A DNA stretch of 27,918 bases, from contig CAKZIH010000011.1 in assembly GCA_936931335.1 (NCBI GenBank), forward strand, positions 1 through 27,918, in the 5' to 3' direction. A program made the position numbers and the translations under genes. Shown here piece by piece: positions 21,320 to 27,918 of this stretch. The stretch comes from an uncultured Nostocoides sp. (lineage in GTDB: Bacteria > Actinomycetota > Actinomycetes > Actinomycetales > Dermatophilaceae). Each line of letters starts with the position of its first letter. The first letter of the stretch is position 1. The notes beneath the pieces are model-generated. The model did not search any database, was not told where the DNA came from, and worked only from the letters and a program-made list of their open reading frames with translations.

Positions 21320-22176
21320 AACGACACCGCCGCCACGTCGTGGATGACAATTCGGGTCTTGCGCTTCAGGGGACGGTCGAGATCGCATTCGATTTGTCCG
21401 CTCCAGATGCCGTGCCACATAGCCGAGATCACGTGCCCGCCGCCGGCGTCCAGTCCCAGGACGTCGCCGATCGTCCCGTCGCCTTCGAGGTACTCGCGGA
21501 TCAACCGCAGCGACCCGGCATACCAGGGCATTGGTCGTCGATAGGCATGAATCCACATGAGGTTGACGCGCCGCACGCGTGACCAGCCGCTGAAGACCTC
21601 ATGCTCCCAACCGACCTCGGCACAGGCGTCCTTCGTTAGCCTGACCTTGAGCGTGAAGTCGTCGTCCTGCCGGACGGCAGGTCGGGCATCCCACAAGCGA
21701 ATCGTCCCGTCGTCGTGACGGACTAAGAGGTCGGGCGTGTGGTCGAGTCGGCGCCCGCGCCGCCTCGCCGCGAGACGCAGCAAGCATGGCTGAGCGACCA
21801 GCCAGTTAACGTCCAGGTGGCGGTCGAGCTCTCGGACCAGGTCGTGCTCAAGCCCCGACTCCAGGCGCAGGTGGCCCCCCGTCGTCACGCTGAAGGCGTA
21901 GACCGGGACGTGGCCTGATCGCGCCTTCACCATCGGCGCCCTCGTCCTGCGGAGCTGGGTGACATCGGGGCGGTCCACCCAGGGCCACACCGCGAGATCG
22001 GCACCGATGTCGAAGAGCCACTCAACTCCCAGATCCGGTGCCAGCACCACAGGGGCTGGGCGCTTGCGGGCATGCGAAATAGACTCGTCCACGCGACGGC
22101 ACCTTCGTTTCTGCGCAACAGATTCATCAGGGTCGGCGTTGAGGGGTGCCCGGTGCAAAGGGCGCCCCTCATCCAT
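21316..22176 (-). CDS. TnsA-like heteromeric transposase endonuclease subunit
   Basis: 286 residues. The restriction-endonuclease-like core is visible: LRLESGLEHDLVRELD (Glu110), GRRLDHTPDLLVRHDDG (Asp149) and IRLWDARPAVRQDD (163-172). TnsA cuts the 5' strand at transposon ends while TnsB cuts and joins the 3' strand, allowing cut-and-paste. The third catalytic position, Lys in Tn7 TnsA, appears as Arg165 in the D-x-R-P-A pattern; I believe this is usual in the actinobacterial branch. The first 75 residues are poorly defined and the ATG at 22176 has no good Shine-Dalgarno, so the true start could be further in. A hairpin (22141-22170) covers the first codons. It is the first gene of the transposition operon. 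Confidence 0.85.
   Translation of the reverse strand: MDEGRPLHRAPLNADPDESVAQKRRCRRVDESISHARKRPAPVVLAPDLGVEWLFDIGADLAVWPWVDRPDVTQLRRTRAPMVKARSGHVPVYAFSVTTGGHLRLESGLEHDLVRELDRHLDVNWLVAQPCLLRLAARRRGRRLDHTPDLLVRHDDGTIRLWDARPAVRQDDDFTLKVRLTKDACAEVGWEHEVFSGWSRVRRVNLMWIHAYRRPMPWYAGSLRLIREYLEGDGTIGDVLGLDAGGGHVISAMWHGIWSGQIECDLDRPLKRKTRIVIHDVAAVSL
22141..22170 (-). other. stem-loop over the first codons of tnsA
   Basis: GAGGGGTGCCC (22141-22151) and GGGCGCCCCTC (22160-22170) pair over 10 of 11 positions around an 8-base loop. On the minus strand it spans codons 3-12 of TnsA as annotated, where a stable stem could limit initiation and keep transposition low. It may also just reflect GC-rich coding sequence. 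Confidence 0.4.
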
Positions 22177-22359
22177 GTCTGGAGTCAGGACACTCTCGGT
22201 CGACCTGATCGCAGCCTAGACCGGGCAGGAGCACGCAACAAGCGGAGCGCGCCCATTAATTTTGTATGCCGCGCACCTTCGCTTCTCGTTCAACGTTAGG
22301 CATCAGCCACAGGTTTCCCTGCTAGACGCAACTCTGCAGGTCGTAGCGTTACCCGTTTA

Positions 22360-22377
22360 ATGTGCAGCACTGCACAT
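22360..22377. promoter_or_regulatory. palindromic operator upstream of the zinc-finger/hsdM operon
   Basis: ATGTGCAG and CTGCACAT flank two central bases with no mismatch. It lies 45 bases before the GTG at 22422, in AT-rich promoter-like surroundings (CGTTTAATG, CATAAAGTT). Form and place suit a dimeric repressor controlling this restriction-modification operon, as C-proteins do in type II systems. No regulator gene is next to it. The remaining 22177-22421 gap shows no gene. Confidence 0.6.
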
Positions 22378-22421
22378 AAAGTTGGTTCAGGCGGTCGCGA
22401 GACGAGCGGAGGTCGACTAGC

Positions 22422-22907
22422 GTGACGGGTACCAACCCTTCGGACGGCCTGACCAGCCGTCCCCGCGAGAACCGTGGGATCATTCCTGTGCCTAGGCTCC
22501 ATCGAGCAATGCCGCCCGGTGGGCGCACTGTGCCCGCAGCCTTGGATTGCCTCCCGAGTGCCACCGCTGCTCCGGACACTTGGCCCTGTCTAAACCCCGC
22601 CTGTCAGGGGAGGGACCCAGAGTCTGCAGGGCCAGCTGAGCGTTCTGGTGTGTGCACTTGGCCAGCGAGGGGTCGACCCAGCTACTTCTGTTCGAGCGCC
22701 TGCCGGGAGCAGTACGAGTACGAACGTGCCCAGTTGGCCGAGGACATCAAGGCCCTCGAGGAGGCCCTCGACGCTCCTGATGGCAGCTACAGAGACCGCC
22801 GCCGAGTCGAAACCGAGTTGGCCAAGCGCCGGTGGGGGATGCAGCGCTACCTCTTCGACTCCGCCCAGCTCACCCCGTCACGCAAGCGCAGAAAAGGAAA
22901 CGCATGA
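22422..22907 (+). CDS. zinc-finger plus coiled-coil protein coupled to hsdM
   Basis: 161 residues from a GTG supported by GGAGG at 22408-22412. The middle has cysteine pairs: WPCLNPACQG (CxxxxC) and GVCTWPARGRPSYFCSSACR, where YFCSSACREQYEYE looks like a TRASH/MYM-type metal finger. After it a charged helix AQLAEDIKALEEALDA, then YRDRRRVETELAKRRWGMQR, suggests a coiled coil. The gene ends in ATGA overlap with hsdM, so the two are made together. I know of no standard subunit of type I restriction systems like this. It could be an adaptor, a regulator acting at the palindrome upstream, or a DNA-binding partner of the methylase. Function unknown. Confidence 0.78.
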   Translation: MTGTNPSDGLTSRPRENRGIIPVPRLHRAMPPGGRTVPAALDCLPSATAAPDTWPCLNPACQGRDPESAGPAERSGVCTWPARGRPSYFCSSACREQYEYERAQLAEDIKALEEALDAPDGSYRDRRRVETELAKRRWGMQRYLFDSAQLTPSRKRRKGNA

Positions 22908-23869
22908 CCCCCGTCGGGTTCCAGGACAAGGTCGCCTTCGTCTGGAAGGTCGCGGACAAACTGCGCGGCACCTTCAAGCAGCACGAATACGGCTCGGTCA
23001 TGCTGCCGCTGCTCGTGCTTCGCCGGATGGACGCTGTGCTCGTGCCGACGAAGCAGGCGGTTCTCGACGCGGCGGTTGGCATGCAGGACATCGGGGAGGG
23101 TCAGTCTGCCCTCCTCAAGAAGAAGGCTGGCCACCGGTTCTACAACACTTCACCGCTGACCTTTGCCAGCCTGTTGGGCGACGACAAGAACCTCGCGGAC
23201 AACCTGCGCACCTACATCCGCAAGCTCTCCCCCGAGGCGTATGCCGTGATGGAGGCTTACGACTTCGACCCCAAGCTTGAGCGGCTCGACCGCGCCGGGA
23301 TCTTGTATGCCGTTGTCGCGGACTTCGCCGATCTTGACCTGCGACCGTCGCAGGTAAGCAACGAGGCGATGGGCTACATCTTCGAGGAGCTGCTGCGGAA
23401 GTTCTCCGAGATGAGCAACGAGACCGCCGGTGAGCACTACACGCCGCGCGAGGTCATCAGCCTGATGGTGAACCTGCTCGTATCGGGCGAGACCGCCAAG
23501 GAACTCACCGAGAACCCAAAGCCGGTCCGCACGGTCTACGACCCGGCAGCCGGCACTGGCGGGATGCTCATGACCGCCCTGCACCACATCAAGGACCTCA
23601 ACCCGGCAGCGATCGTCAACGTCTTCGGCCAGGAGCTCAACGACGAGACGTGGGCCATCGCCCAGTCCGACCTGATGATGCAGGACACCGCGCCGGAGCG
23701 GATGCGCAACGGCAACAGCCTCACCGCCGACGCCTTCCCTACCGAGAAGTTTGACTACATCCTCGCCAACCCGCCCTTCCCCGGACAGTTGGCGTGTTGC
23801 GCGCTAGGTTGTGGGTGTGCCAACGACCGAGTCCTCGCCGATGTGGAGGCTCGGTCGGTCGCTGCCTGA
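22904..23869 (+). CDS. hsdM: type I restriction-modification DNA methyltransferase subunit HsdM, interrupted at the NPPF motif
   Basis: The start is the ATG at 22904 (AAAAGGAAACGC before it, ATGA overlap with the upstream gene). HsdM N-terminal domain: FQDKVAFVWKVADKLRGTFK, then SVMLPLLVLRRMDAVL. The N6-adenine methyltransferase core follows: EHYTPREVISLMVNLL, VYDPAAGTGGMLM (S-adenosylmethionine site) and FDYILANPPF (catalytic NPPF). Homology ends at codon 292 (23779); the remaining codons to 23869 (PGQLACCALGCG...) are read through a recombinase element. HsdM proteins are usually about 500 residues, so the target-contacting C-terminal part is cut away. As it stands the methylase should be inactive. 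The missing part, hsdS and hsdR may lie beyond the element, outside the window. If the element can excise precisely, activity could be restored. Confidence 0.9.
   Translation: MTPVGFQDKVAFVWKVADKLRGTFKQHEYGSVMLPLLVLRRMDAVLVPTKQAVLDAAVGMQDIGEGQSALLKKKAGHRFYNTSPLTFASLLGDDKNLADNLRTYIRKLSPEAYAVMEAYDFDPKLERLDRAGILYAVVADFADLDLRPSQVSNEAMGYIFEELLRKFSEMSNETAGEHYTPREVISLMVNLLVSGETAKELTENPKPVRTVYDPAAGTGGMLMTALHHIKDLNPAAIVNVFGQELNDETWAIAQSDLMMQDTAPERMRNGNSLTADAFPTEKFDYILANPPFPGQLACCALGCGCANDRVLADVEARSVAA
23788..23824. repeat. short inverted repeat at the left end of the recombinase element
   Basis: GTTGGC (23788-23793) and GCCAAC (23819-23824) face each other across 25 bases, starting 8 bases after the break in hsdM. 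Such paired arms next to the crossover are typical binding sites for tyrosine recombinases. The repeat overlaps the first codons of recombinase A, so recombinase binding could also repress its own gene. Confidence 0.45.
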
Positions 23870-25283
23870 GCGGACCGTCGGCGCCCCGAAGGTGGTCGGC
23901 GAGGAATCGCTGAGGAAGCGGGAGGTGGCGTTGGGTCTGCGACCGGGTCAACCGTTCCTGTTGCCGCCCGACGGGGGCCCCGATCTTGATGTTCTGGCGT
24001 ACTTCTTCTCACCGAGTTTCGGCTTGTTGTCGGAGCAGAGTCAGTTGTCGTACGCCAAGGATCTGCGCCTCTTCTTGAGCTTCATGGAGGGCCAGGGTCG
24101 TCAGTGGCGCGAGGCCTCGGCGGACGACGGTTTGGATTACGAGTTCTGGCGCCGGCGCGATGAGCGGAACCCGCGTCGGGTGTCGGCCAGCAAGTTCGCT
24201 CGGGAGTGGGCCGCGTGCCAGCGGTTCTATGCGTGGCAGGAGCGCCGCGGCGTACTGTCCTTGTCTGGTGGAGGTCTGGCCGGCGTCGTGGATCTTGCGC
24301 TCAGGCCTCACCGCGAGTCGCGTAGCAACAGGGTCAAGTGGCTGCTGCCGACGGCCTACACCCAATGGCGCGACGTCGGCCTCGCCGGGCTTGGGCCCGG
24401 CGGCGACCGGGATCCGAGCTGGCGCGGCCGGAACGGAGGTCGCAACGCGGCGTTCGCCGACCTGCTGTGGAGCAGTGGGCTCCGCTTGCGCGAGGCCGGC
24501 TCGTTGCTCACGGTCGAGCTCCCCGAGATCGATTCGGCTAGCCACTATCTGCGCGGCCGCGTCGGGTCGGGAGTGGCGAAGATGCGGCGAGGTCGAGACT
24601 TCTGGGTCAGCCGCACCGCTCGACAGGGCGTTCAGGGATACATGGTTTCGAGCCGTGGGCTGGCGGTGGACCGAGCTCGTCGGGCCGGCCGGTACGACGT
24701 GGCGGACCGCCTACTGATCAACGCGCGCCAGGGGCAGCGGCTCACCGTCGAGGATGAGGCACGTGGTCAGGAGCGGACGGTGCTCGTCGGAGACCTCCCG
24801 CTCCGGGACCGCATGCGGCTGTTCGCCAGGACGGACGCCGGGTGGGAGCCGGCCATGCTGTTCCTTGGCGAGTCGGGCCTGCCGATGGCCCCGGACACGT
24901 GGGAGCGCGTCTTCGCTCAGGCGTCGCGCCGGTGCCTGTCGTTGGGTGTCCCGGTGACGTGCCACCCGCACATGCTGCGCCACTCCTTCGCGTTGCGCAT
25001 GCTGCTCACGCTGACGCATGCCTTCGACCGGCGGATGGGGCTCACCGCTGAGGAGAGGCGCGAGTACCGCCTCCTGTTCGGTGACCCTTGGGTGCTGGTG
25101 CAAACACTGCTGGGGCACACCAGCCCAGAAACGACCCGCAACATCTACATGGAGCCAGTCAGCGGGCTGCAGGTCGACCTGTTCCTCAACGACGACGAAC
25201 TCCGTGGTGACATCGCCTTCTCCACGACCGTCACCAAGTACCTGGCAGGCACCGGTCTGGTTAATGTCGGAGCTCAGGAGTGA
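23811..25283 (+). CDS. tyrosine recombinase A of the trio
   Basis: 490 residues if the GTG at 23811 is used; another GTG (23817) and an ATG (23841) are possible. An N-terminal SAM-like core-binding domain is seen in LSEQSQLSYAKDLRLFLSFM, EGQGRQWRE (about 70-105) and the following helices. The catalytic domain has all main residues: LLWSSGLRLREAGSLL (first Arg), HPHMLRHSFALRM (HxLRH) and LLGHTSPETTRNIYMEP (His and the nucleophilic Tyr). It should cut DNA through a 3'-phosphotyrosine and recombine short sites. It is longer than simple integrases because of a roughly 100-residue region between boxes I and II (about 250-370). The stop overlaps the next start (GTGA), so the three recombinases are produced together. 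Confidence 0.9.
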   Translation: MGVPTTESSPMWRLGRSLPERTVGAPKVVGEESLRKREVALGLRPGQPFLLPPDGGPDLDVLAYFFSPSFGLLSEQSQLSYAKDLRLFLSFMEGQGRQWREASADDGLDYEFWRRRDERNPRRVSASKFAREWAACQRFYAWQERRGVLSLSGGGLAGVVDLALRPHRESRSNRVKWLLPTAYTQWRDVGLAGLGPGGDRDPSWRGRNGGRNAAFADLLWSSGLRLREAGSLLTVELPEIDSASHYLRGRVGSGVAKMRRGRDFWVSRTARQGVQGYMVSSRGLAVDRARRAGRYDVADRLLINARQGQRLTVEDEARGQERTVLVGDLPLRDRMRLFARTDAGWEPAMLFLGESGLPMAPDTWERVFAQASRRCLSLGVPVTCHPHMLRHSFALRMLLTLTHAFDRRMGLTAEERREYRLLFGDPWVLVQTLLGHTSPETTRNIYMEPVSGLQVDLFLNDDELRGDIAFSTTVTKYLAGTGLVNVGAQE

Positions 25284-27055
25284 GCAGCCGAGCGGTCCTG
25301 CCGGAGCGGGGGTACCGGCGTCAGTCGCCTCTGGAGGCCTCCGCCCTCGAAGTGACCGTTGTCGACGGGGCGGGCCGCACCCACGGACCCTTCGGTTTCG
25401 CCGACCTACCCGCCCACGGGCAGGTTCGCAACGAACTGATCGCGGCGTTCGTCGCCGCCACGAACGCTGACGGGCCATGGCAGTCACCGTCATCTGTGCG
25501 CACTGCCCACAGCACCGTGCGGCACTTCCTGAGGCAACTAGAAGGGCTGGAGGTCCGGATCGGCACGCTGGCCGACTTCACGCCCGAGCACTGGTGGGCA
25601 TGGCGCGCCGATGTTGAGTCACGCAACCGGTGGCCGGGTCAGATCTCCATCATGCGCACCCTGTTGCGGCATTGCCCCGAGGTCGGCCCGTTGACGCTCA
25701 AGGCGATGGCGCACCGCACGAGCAAGCCCAAGCGGCGCCTCTACGGGGCGTACACCCCCACAGAGTTCGCGACGATCCGCGCGGCTGCGTTGGCCGACCT
25801 GCGGACCGCCGAGGCACGGGTACGCCGCAACGCCGAACGTCTGCGCGCTCACTGGGCGGGTGACCCCGTTGACGTCCCCGGGACGGTCTTCATGAACGGT
25901 CGGCACTGGACCGCGGGAGAAGTCCTTGACCGCCTCTACCGGCTCGGGCGGCTCTTCCCGAAGCACGGCTACCGCAAACCGGTTGCGTCGGTGAGCGAGT
26001 TGCTGGGCCACCCTGAGGTCGCGCCCACCAACGCGCTGTTTCCCACCAAGCTTGAGATCTTCTCTGCCATGGTCCTGCTCGTCTGCGACCGCGGCTACAA
26101 CCTGTCCACCCTCGCCTCTCTTCCGGTGCCCGAGTCGGCGGGTGAAGACTCTGACGGCGGTGCCGTCCTGATCACCCATCTGGACAAGCCGCGACGCCGG
26201 TCGCTGCGACACTTCACCCATTCATACGCCGGGCCGGGAGCACGCGCCCTCGAACTGGTCGTGGCGTTGACCGAACCAGCCCGCACAGCACTGGAGCTGG
26301 TGGGCCACCCCACGGACCAACTTTTCATTGCGGCGACGCCCAGGGGCACCTCCCGGCATCCGACGGGGACGTTCCTCACCGAGAACTTCACCAACGGCGG
26401 AACCGCCCGTGAATGGTCCACCCGTCTTAACCTGCGAGGCGAGGACGGCGCCCCGTTCCTGGTGTCGTTGGCCCGGCTGCGCCTGACCGAGCAGGTCGTC
26501 AACCGCAGGGCAAGCCAGAACACCGACGCGGTCAGCGAGGACATCTACCGCTCTCCCGAGGCACTCACCGCGGCCATGGTCAGCGACGTCATCCTCGATG
26601 GACAACACGACGCCATCGATCACGCGAACCAGACGGTGAGGATGCGGTTCGTCGCCGACCCCGCTGAGCTGGCGGTCTCGGACGCGACTCGTCAGGCCCT
26701 GACCGAGGGCCGGATCGACACCGCCACCGGCGCCTGCCTGGACCACCTTCACTCACCGTTCACGCCCGCCGGATCGGCATGCACCGCATCCTTTCTGACG
26801 TGCCTGGCCTGCCCGAACGCCGTCGCCACGCCGGCCCACCTACCCCGCTTGGTCACCCTCGAGAGAGCCCTCGACAATCTCGCCACGGTGGCACCAGCTC
26901 GGTTCACCCGCCTCTACAAGACACACCGTGACCGCCTCACCGATGTCCTGCACCAGGCAGGCACCCCCACGGAACTCCAGCAGGCGTCCGCTCACGCCAC
27001 CGACGAGGACCGCGACATGATCGAACGCCTCCTCAAGCGGGAGCTCGACGGATGA
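25280..27055 (+). CDS. tyrosine recombinase B of the trio, degenerate catalytic residues
   Basis: 591 residues from the GTG at 25280. The N-terminal core-binding domain is about residues 45-140 (QVRNELIAAFVAATNADGPW, TVRHFLRQLEGLEV). In the catalytic domain the box I position reads VCDRGYNLSTLASLPV (268-283), with Asn274 where the catalytic Arg of 'tGlR' should be. Box II reads LVSLARLRLTEQVVNRR (394-410), keeping Leu-Arg but lacking the His pair. A Tyr is present in SEDIYRSPE (Tyr423). A C-terminal extension (about 480-591) has Cys-containing stretches ACTASFLTCLACPN and helices, as in TnpB-like proteins. It is probably a structural or regulatory partner rather than an independent recombinase, or it depends on residues of its partners. 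It ends in ATGA overlap with recombinase C. Confidence 0.82.
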   Translation: MSSRAVLPERGYRRQSPLEASALEVTVVDGAGRTHGPFGFADLPAHGQVRNELIAAFVAATNADGPWQSPSSVRTAHSTVRHFLRQLEGLEVRIGTLADFTPEHWWAWRADVESRNRWPGQISIMRTLLRHCPEVGPLTLKAMAHRTSKPKRRLYGAYTPTEFATIRAAALADLRTAEARVRRNAERLRAHWAGDPVDVPGTVFMNGRHWTAGEVLDRLYRLGRLFPKHGYRKPVASVSELLGHPEVAPTNALFPTKLEIFSAMVLLVCDRGYNLSTLASLPVPESAGEDSDGGAVLITHLDKPRRRSLRHFTHSYAGPGARALELVVALTEPARTALELVGHPTDQLFIAATPRGTSRHPTGTFLTENFTNGGTAREWSTRLNLRGEDGAPFLVSLARLRLTEQVVNRRASQNTDAVSEDIYRSPEALTAAMVSDVILDGQHDAIDHANQTVRMRFVADPAELAVSDATRQALTEGRIDTATGACLDHLHSPFTPAGSACTASFLTCLACPNAVATPAHLPRLVTLERALDNLATVAPARFTRLYKTHRDRLTDVLHQAGTPTELQQASAHATDEDRDMIERLLKRELDG

Positions 27056-27918
27056 CTGCCATCCCCGCGCGCGCACCCGCCCCCACGCGGCCGACAGCAG
27101 TTGGCGCGCTACCCATCCCGAAGGCCACCGCCTCGGTCGTCCCCGACGGATCCGCGTACGGGGACGCGATCTGGGACGTCACGCCGCTGTCCGGTCGCCC
27201 CACCGCCAGATGGCTCACCATCGACTTCTCCCGGGCCCCCGAACCGGTACGCGAAAGCCTGCGCCACTTCATCTACCTCGTCCTGACCACGGACACGCCC
27301 ATTGGCGCGCTGGAGCGACCGGTCTCGACACGCGCACGGCTTACCCCGACCAGCGTCAAGGCCCTGTGGGAGGACCTGAGTCCCTTCCTCGACTGGCTCG
27401 ATGAGCGCGGCACCCAGCGGATCTCCGACCTCGACGAACACGACCTACGCGACTACGCCCGAACCGTCCAAGACGCACCCGTCACCCAACCCACTCGCGG
27501 CCGGCGCCTGTTCGCGGTCACCCGCCTCTGGCTCCACGCGCCCTACCTGCGACCCGAGGCCCGACTGATCCAGCCGTTCTGGGAACGCGACGGTGTCGCC
27601 GAGATCCTCGGCCCCAACCAGTGGTCACCAGAGAACAAGACCCCGCCGGTTCACCCCGCCACCATGTCCGCGCTACTGGTGTGGTGCCTGCGGATCCTGG
27701 AGGACGCACCCGCCGTCACCGCTCGGCACGCCATCGGCACGACACCCACCGCCGCGGCACCGGCCGACGATGCCTTCGCGTGGCTCGATCCCGCGACGGC
27801 CAGCAACCCCCGCAGGTCCCGCCAACTGCTCAGCGCAGCCTCCCTTATTGTCACGGCCTACCTGACTGGGATGCGCGCCGACGAGGTCCTGGCCCTGCGC
27901 CGTGGCTGCTGCACCCCC
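27052..27918 (+). CDS. tyrosine recombinase C of the trio, 3' end outside the window
   Basis: The ATG at 27052 overlaps the stop of recombinase B (ATGA), and the frame stays open to the window edge (289 codons). After a Pro/Ala-rich start (MTAIPARAPAPTRPTAVGAL) comes a core-binding domain: SVKALWEDLSPFLDWLDERG, QRISDLDEHDLRDYARTV and RRLFAVTRLWLHAPYL. The visible start of the catalytic domain is AASLIVTAYLTGMRADEVLA near residues 266-285, with the first catalytic Arg in TGMR and the following Asp-Glu. The HxLRH and Tyr boxes lie beyond the window, so completeness cannot be judged. Together with recombinases A and B it forms the trio that should move this element. Confidence 0.85.
   Translation, partial: MTAIPARAPAPTRPTAVGALPIPKATASVVPDGSAYGDAIWDVTPLSGRPTARWLTIDFSRAPEPVRESLRHFIYLVLTTDTPIGALERPVSTRARLTPTSVKALWEDLSPFLDWLDERGTQRISDLDEHDLRDYARTVQDAPVTQPTRGRRLFAVTRLWLHAPYLRPEARLIQPFWERDGVAEILGPNQWSPENKTPPVHPATMSALLVWCLRILEDAPAVTARHAIGTTPTAAAPADDAFAWLDPATASNPRRSRQLLSAASLIVTAYLTGMRADEVLALRRGCCTP

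Larger units (their letters stand above)
13949..22176 (-). mobile_element. Tn7-like transposon core operon (TnsA, TnsB, TnsC, two TniQ, WhiB-like), transposase decayed
   Basis: Seven genes read leftward: TnsA, TnsB, TnsC, TniQ-1, WhiB-like, hypothetical, TniQ-2. All joints except the last are 4-base overlaps (GTGA, GTGA, ATGA, ATGA, ATGA), so this is one translation-coupled unit. TnsA plus a Mu-type transposase plus an AAA ATPase plus TniQ defines Tn7-like elements. The true ends are not settled: TGTCGAGATG repeats at 11963 and 4008 are candidates on the left; none was found near the TnsA side. No CRISPR array or Cas gene is present, so a CRISPR-guided version is not indicated. TnsB damage implies the element no longer moves by itself. 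Confidence 0.85.
23780..27918 (+). mobile_element. tyrosine-recombinase trio element (RIT/Tn554-like), left part, inserted in hsdM
   Basis: Directly after the NPPF codons of hsdM the sequence changes to an element carrying three overlapping tyrosine-recombinase genes in the same direction. Three recombinases in a row with GTGA and ATGA overlaps is the layout of 'recombinase in trio' (RIT) elements and resembles tnpABC of Tn554. The left boundary is set by loss of HsdM homology (23780, give or take a few bases). The right end is outside the window. Confidence 0.8.

Noticed and set aside
20921..21556. An independent 211-residue protein between TnsA and the transposase
   Set aside because: Its first 79 codons are a shadow of TnsA; the rest starts at the GTG at 21319 and continues in frame, past a TAG, into the TnsB sequence, so it is the N-terminal part of the broken transposase.
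13949..22176. CRISPR-associated transposon
   Set aside because: The gene set resembles the Tn7 part of such elements, but no Cas gene or repeat-spacer array is visible in the window.

Overview
The window is high-GC DNA from an actinobacterium: third-position GC bias, GTG starts, many ATGA/GTGA gene overlaps, a WhiB-like protein and actinobacterial family types all point that way. The genus cannot be told from the sequence. Most of the window is accessory: one intact insertion sequence, a decayed Tn7-like transposon, a tyrosine-recombinase trio inserted in a restriction-modification gene, and several small cargo-like operons.

Layout. 1-3811: ordinary metabolic genes, namely the start of a GNAT acetyltransferase, a frameshifted arginase-family gene, a TetR regulator divergent from an alpha/beta hydrolase with a palindromic operator between them, an aldo/keto reductase remnant and an FMN-binding split-barrel protein. 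4008-11960: a roughly 8-kb segment bounded by inward-facing 22-bp inverted repeats. It holds a three-gene operon (ATP-grasp/PLP-decarboxylase fusion, Cys-His-Asp transglutaminase-like protein, histidine-box membrane oxygenase), a frameshifted conserved hypothetical gene, an unknown 341-aa protein and an intact ISL3-family element (10474-11897) with 8-bp target duplications. 12074-13861: a visibly lower-GC operon of nucleotidyltransferase, small coiled-coil protein and 2H phosphoesterase, a good candidate for an undescribed defence or toxin-antitoxin type system. 13949-22176: a Tn7-like core operon read on the minus strand: TnsA, TnsB, TnsC, TniQ, WhiB-like, hypothetical, second TniQ, nearly all joined by 4-base overlaps. 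TnsB carries two in-frame TAG codons and two frameshifts, so the element is probably immobile. 22422-23779: a zinc-finger/coiled-coil protein translationally coupled to HsdM, which is cut at its catalytic NPPF motif by a recombinase-in-trio type element running past the window end (27918).

How the parts relate. In the Tn7-like set TnsA/TnsB would cut and join, TnsC would bridge to target, and two different TniQ proteins would select two kinds of target; a WhiB-type [Fe-S] protein inside this operon is the most unusual component. The nucleotidyltransferase operon beside it looks like transposon cargo. The 4102-8472 operon looks like an uncharacterised small-molecule or lipid-amide pathway. Single-base indels recur in at least three genes; whether these are real pseudogenes or consensus errors in the sequence cannot be decided here. 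No CRISPR array, tRNA or rRNA was seen. No gene-free stretch exceeds 300 bases.
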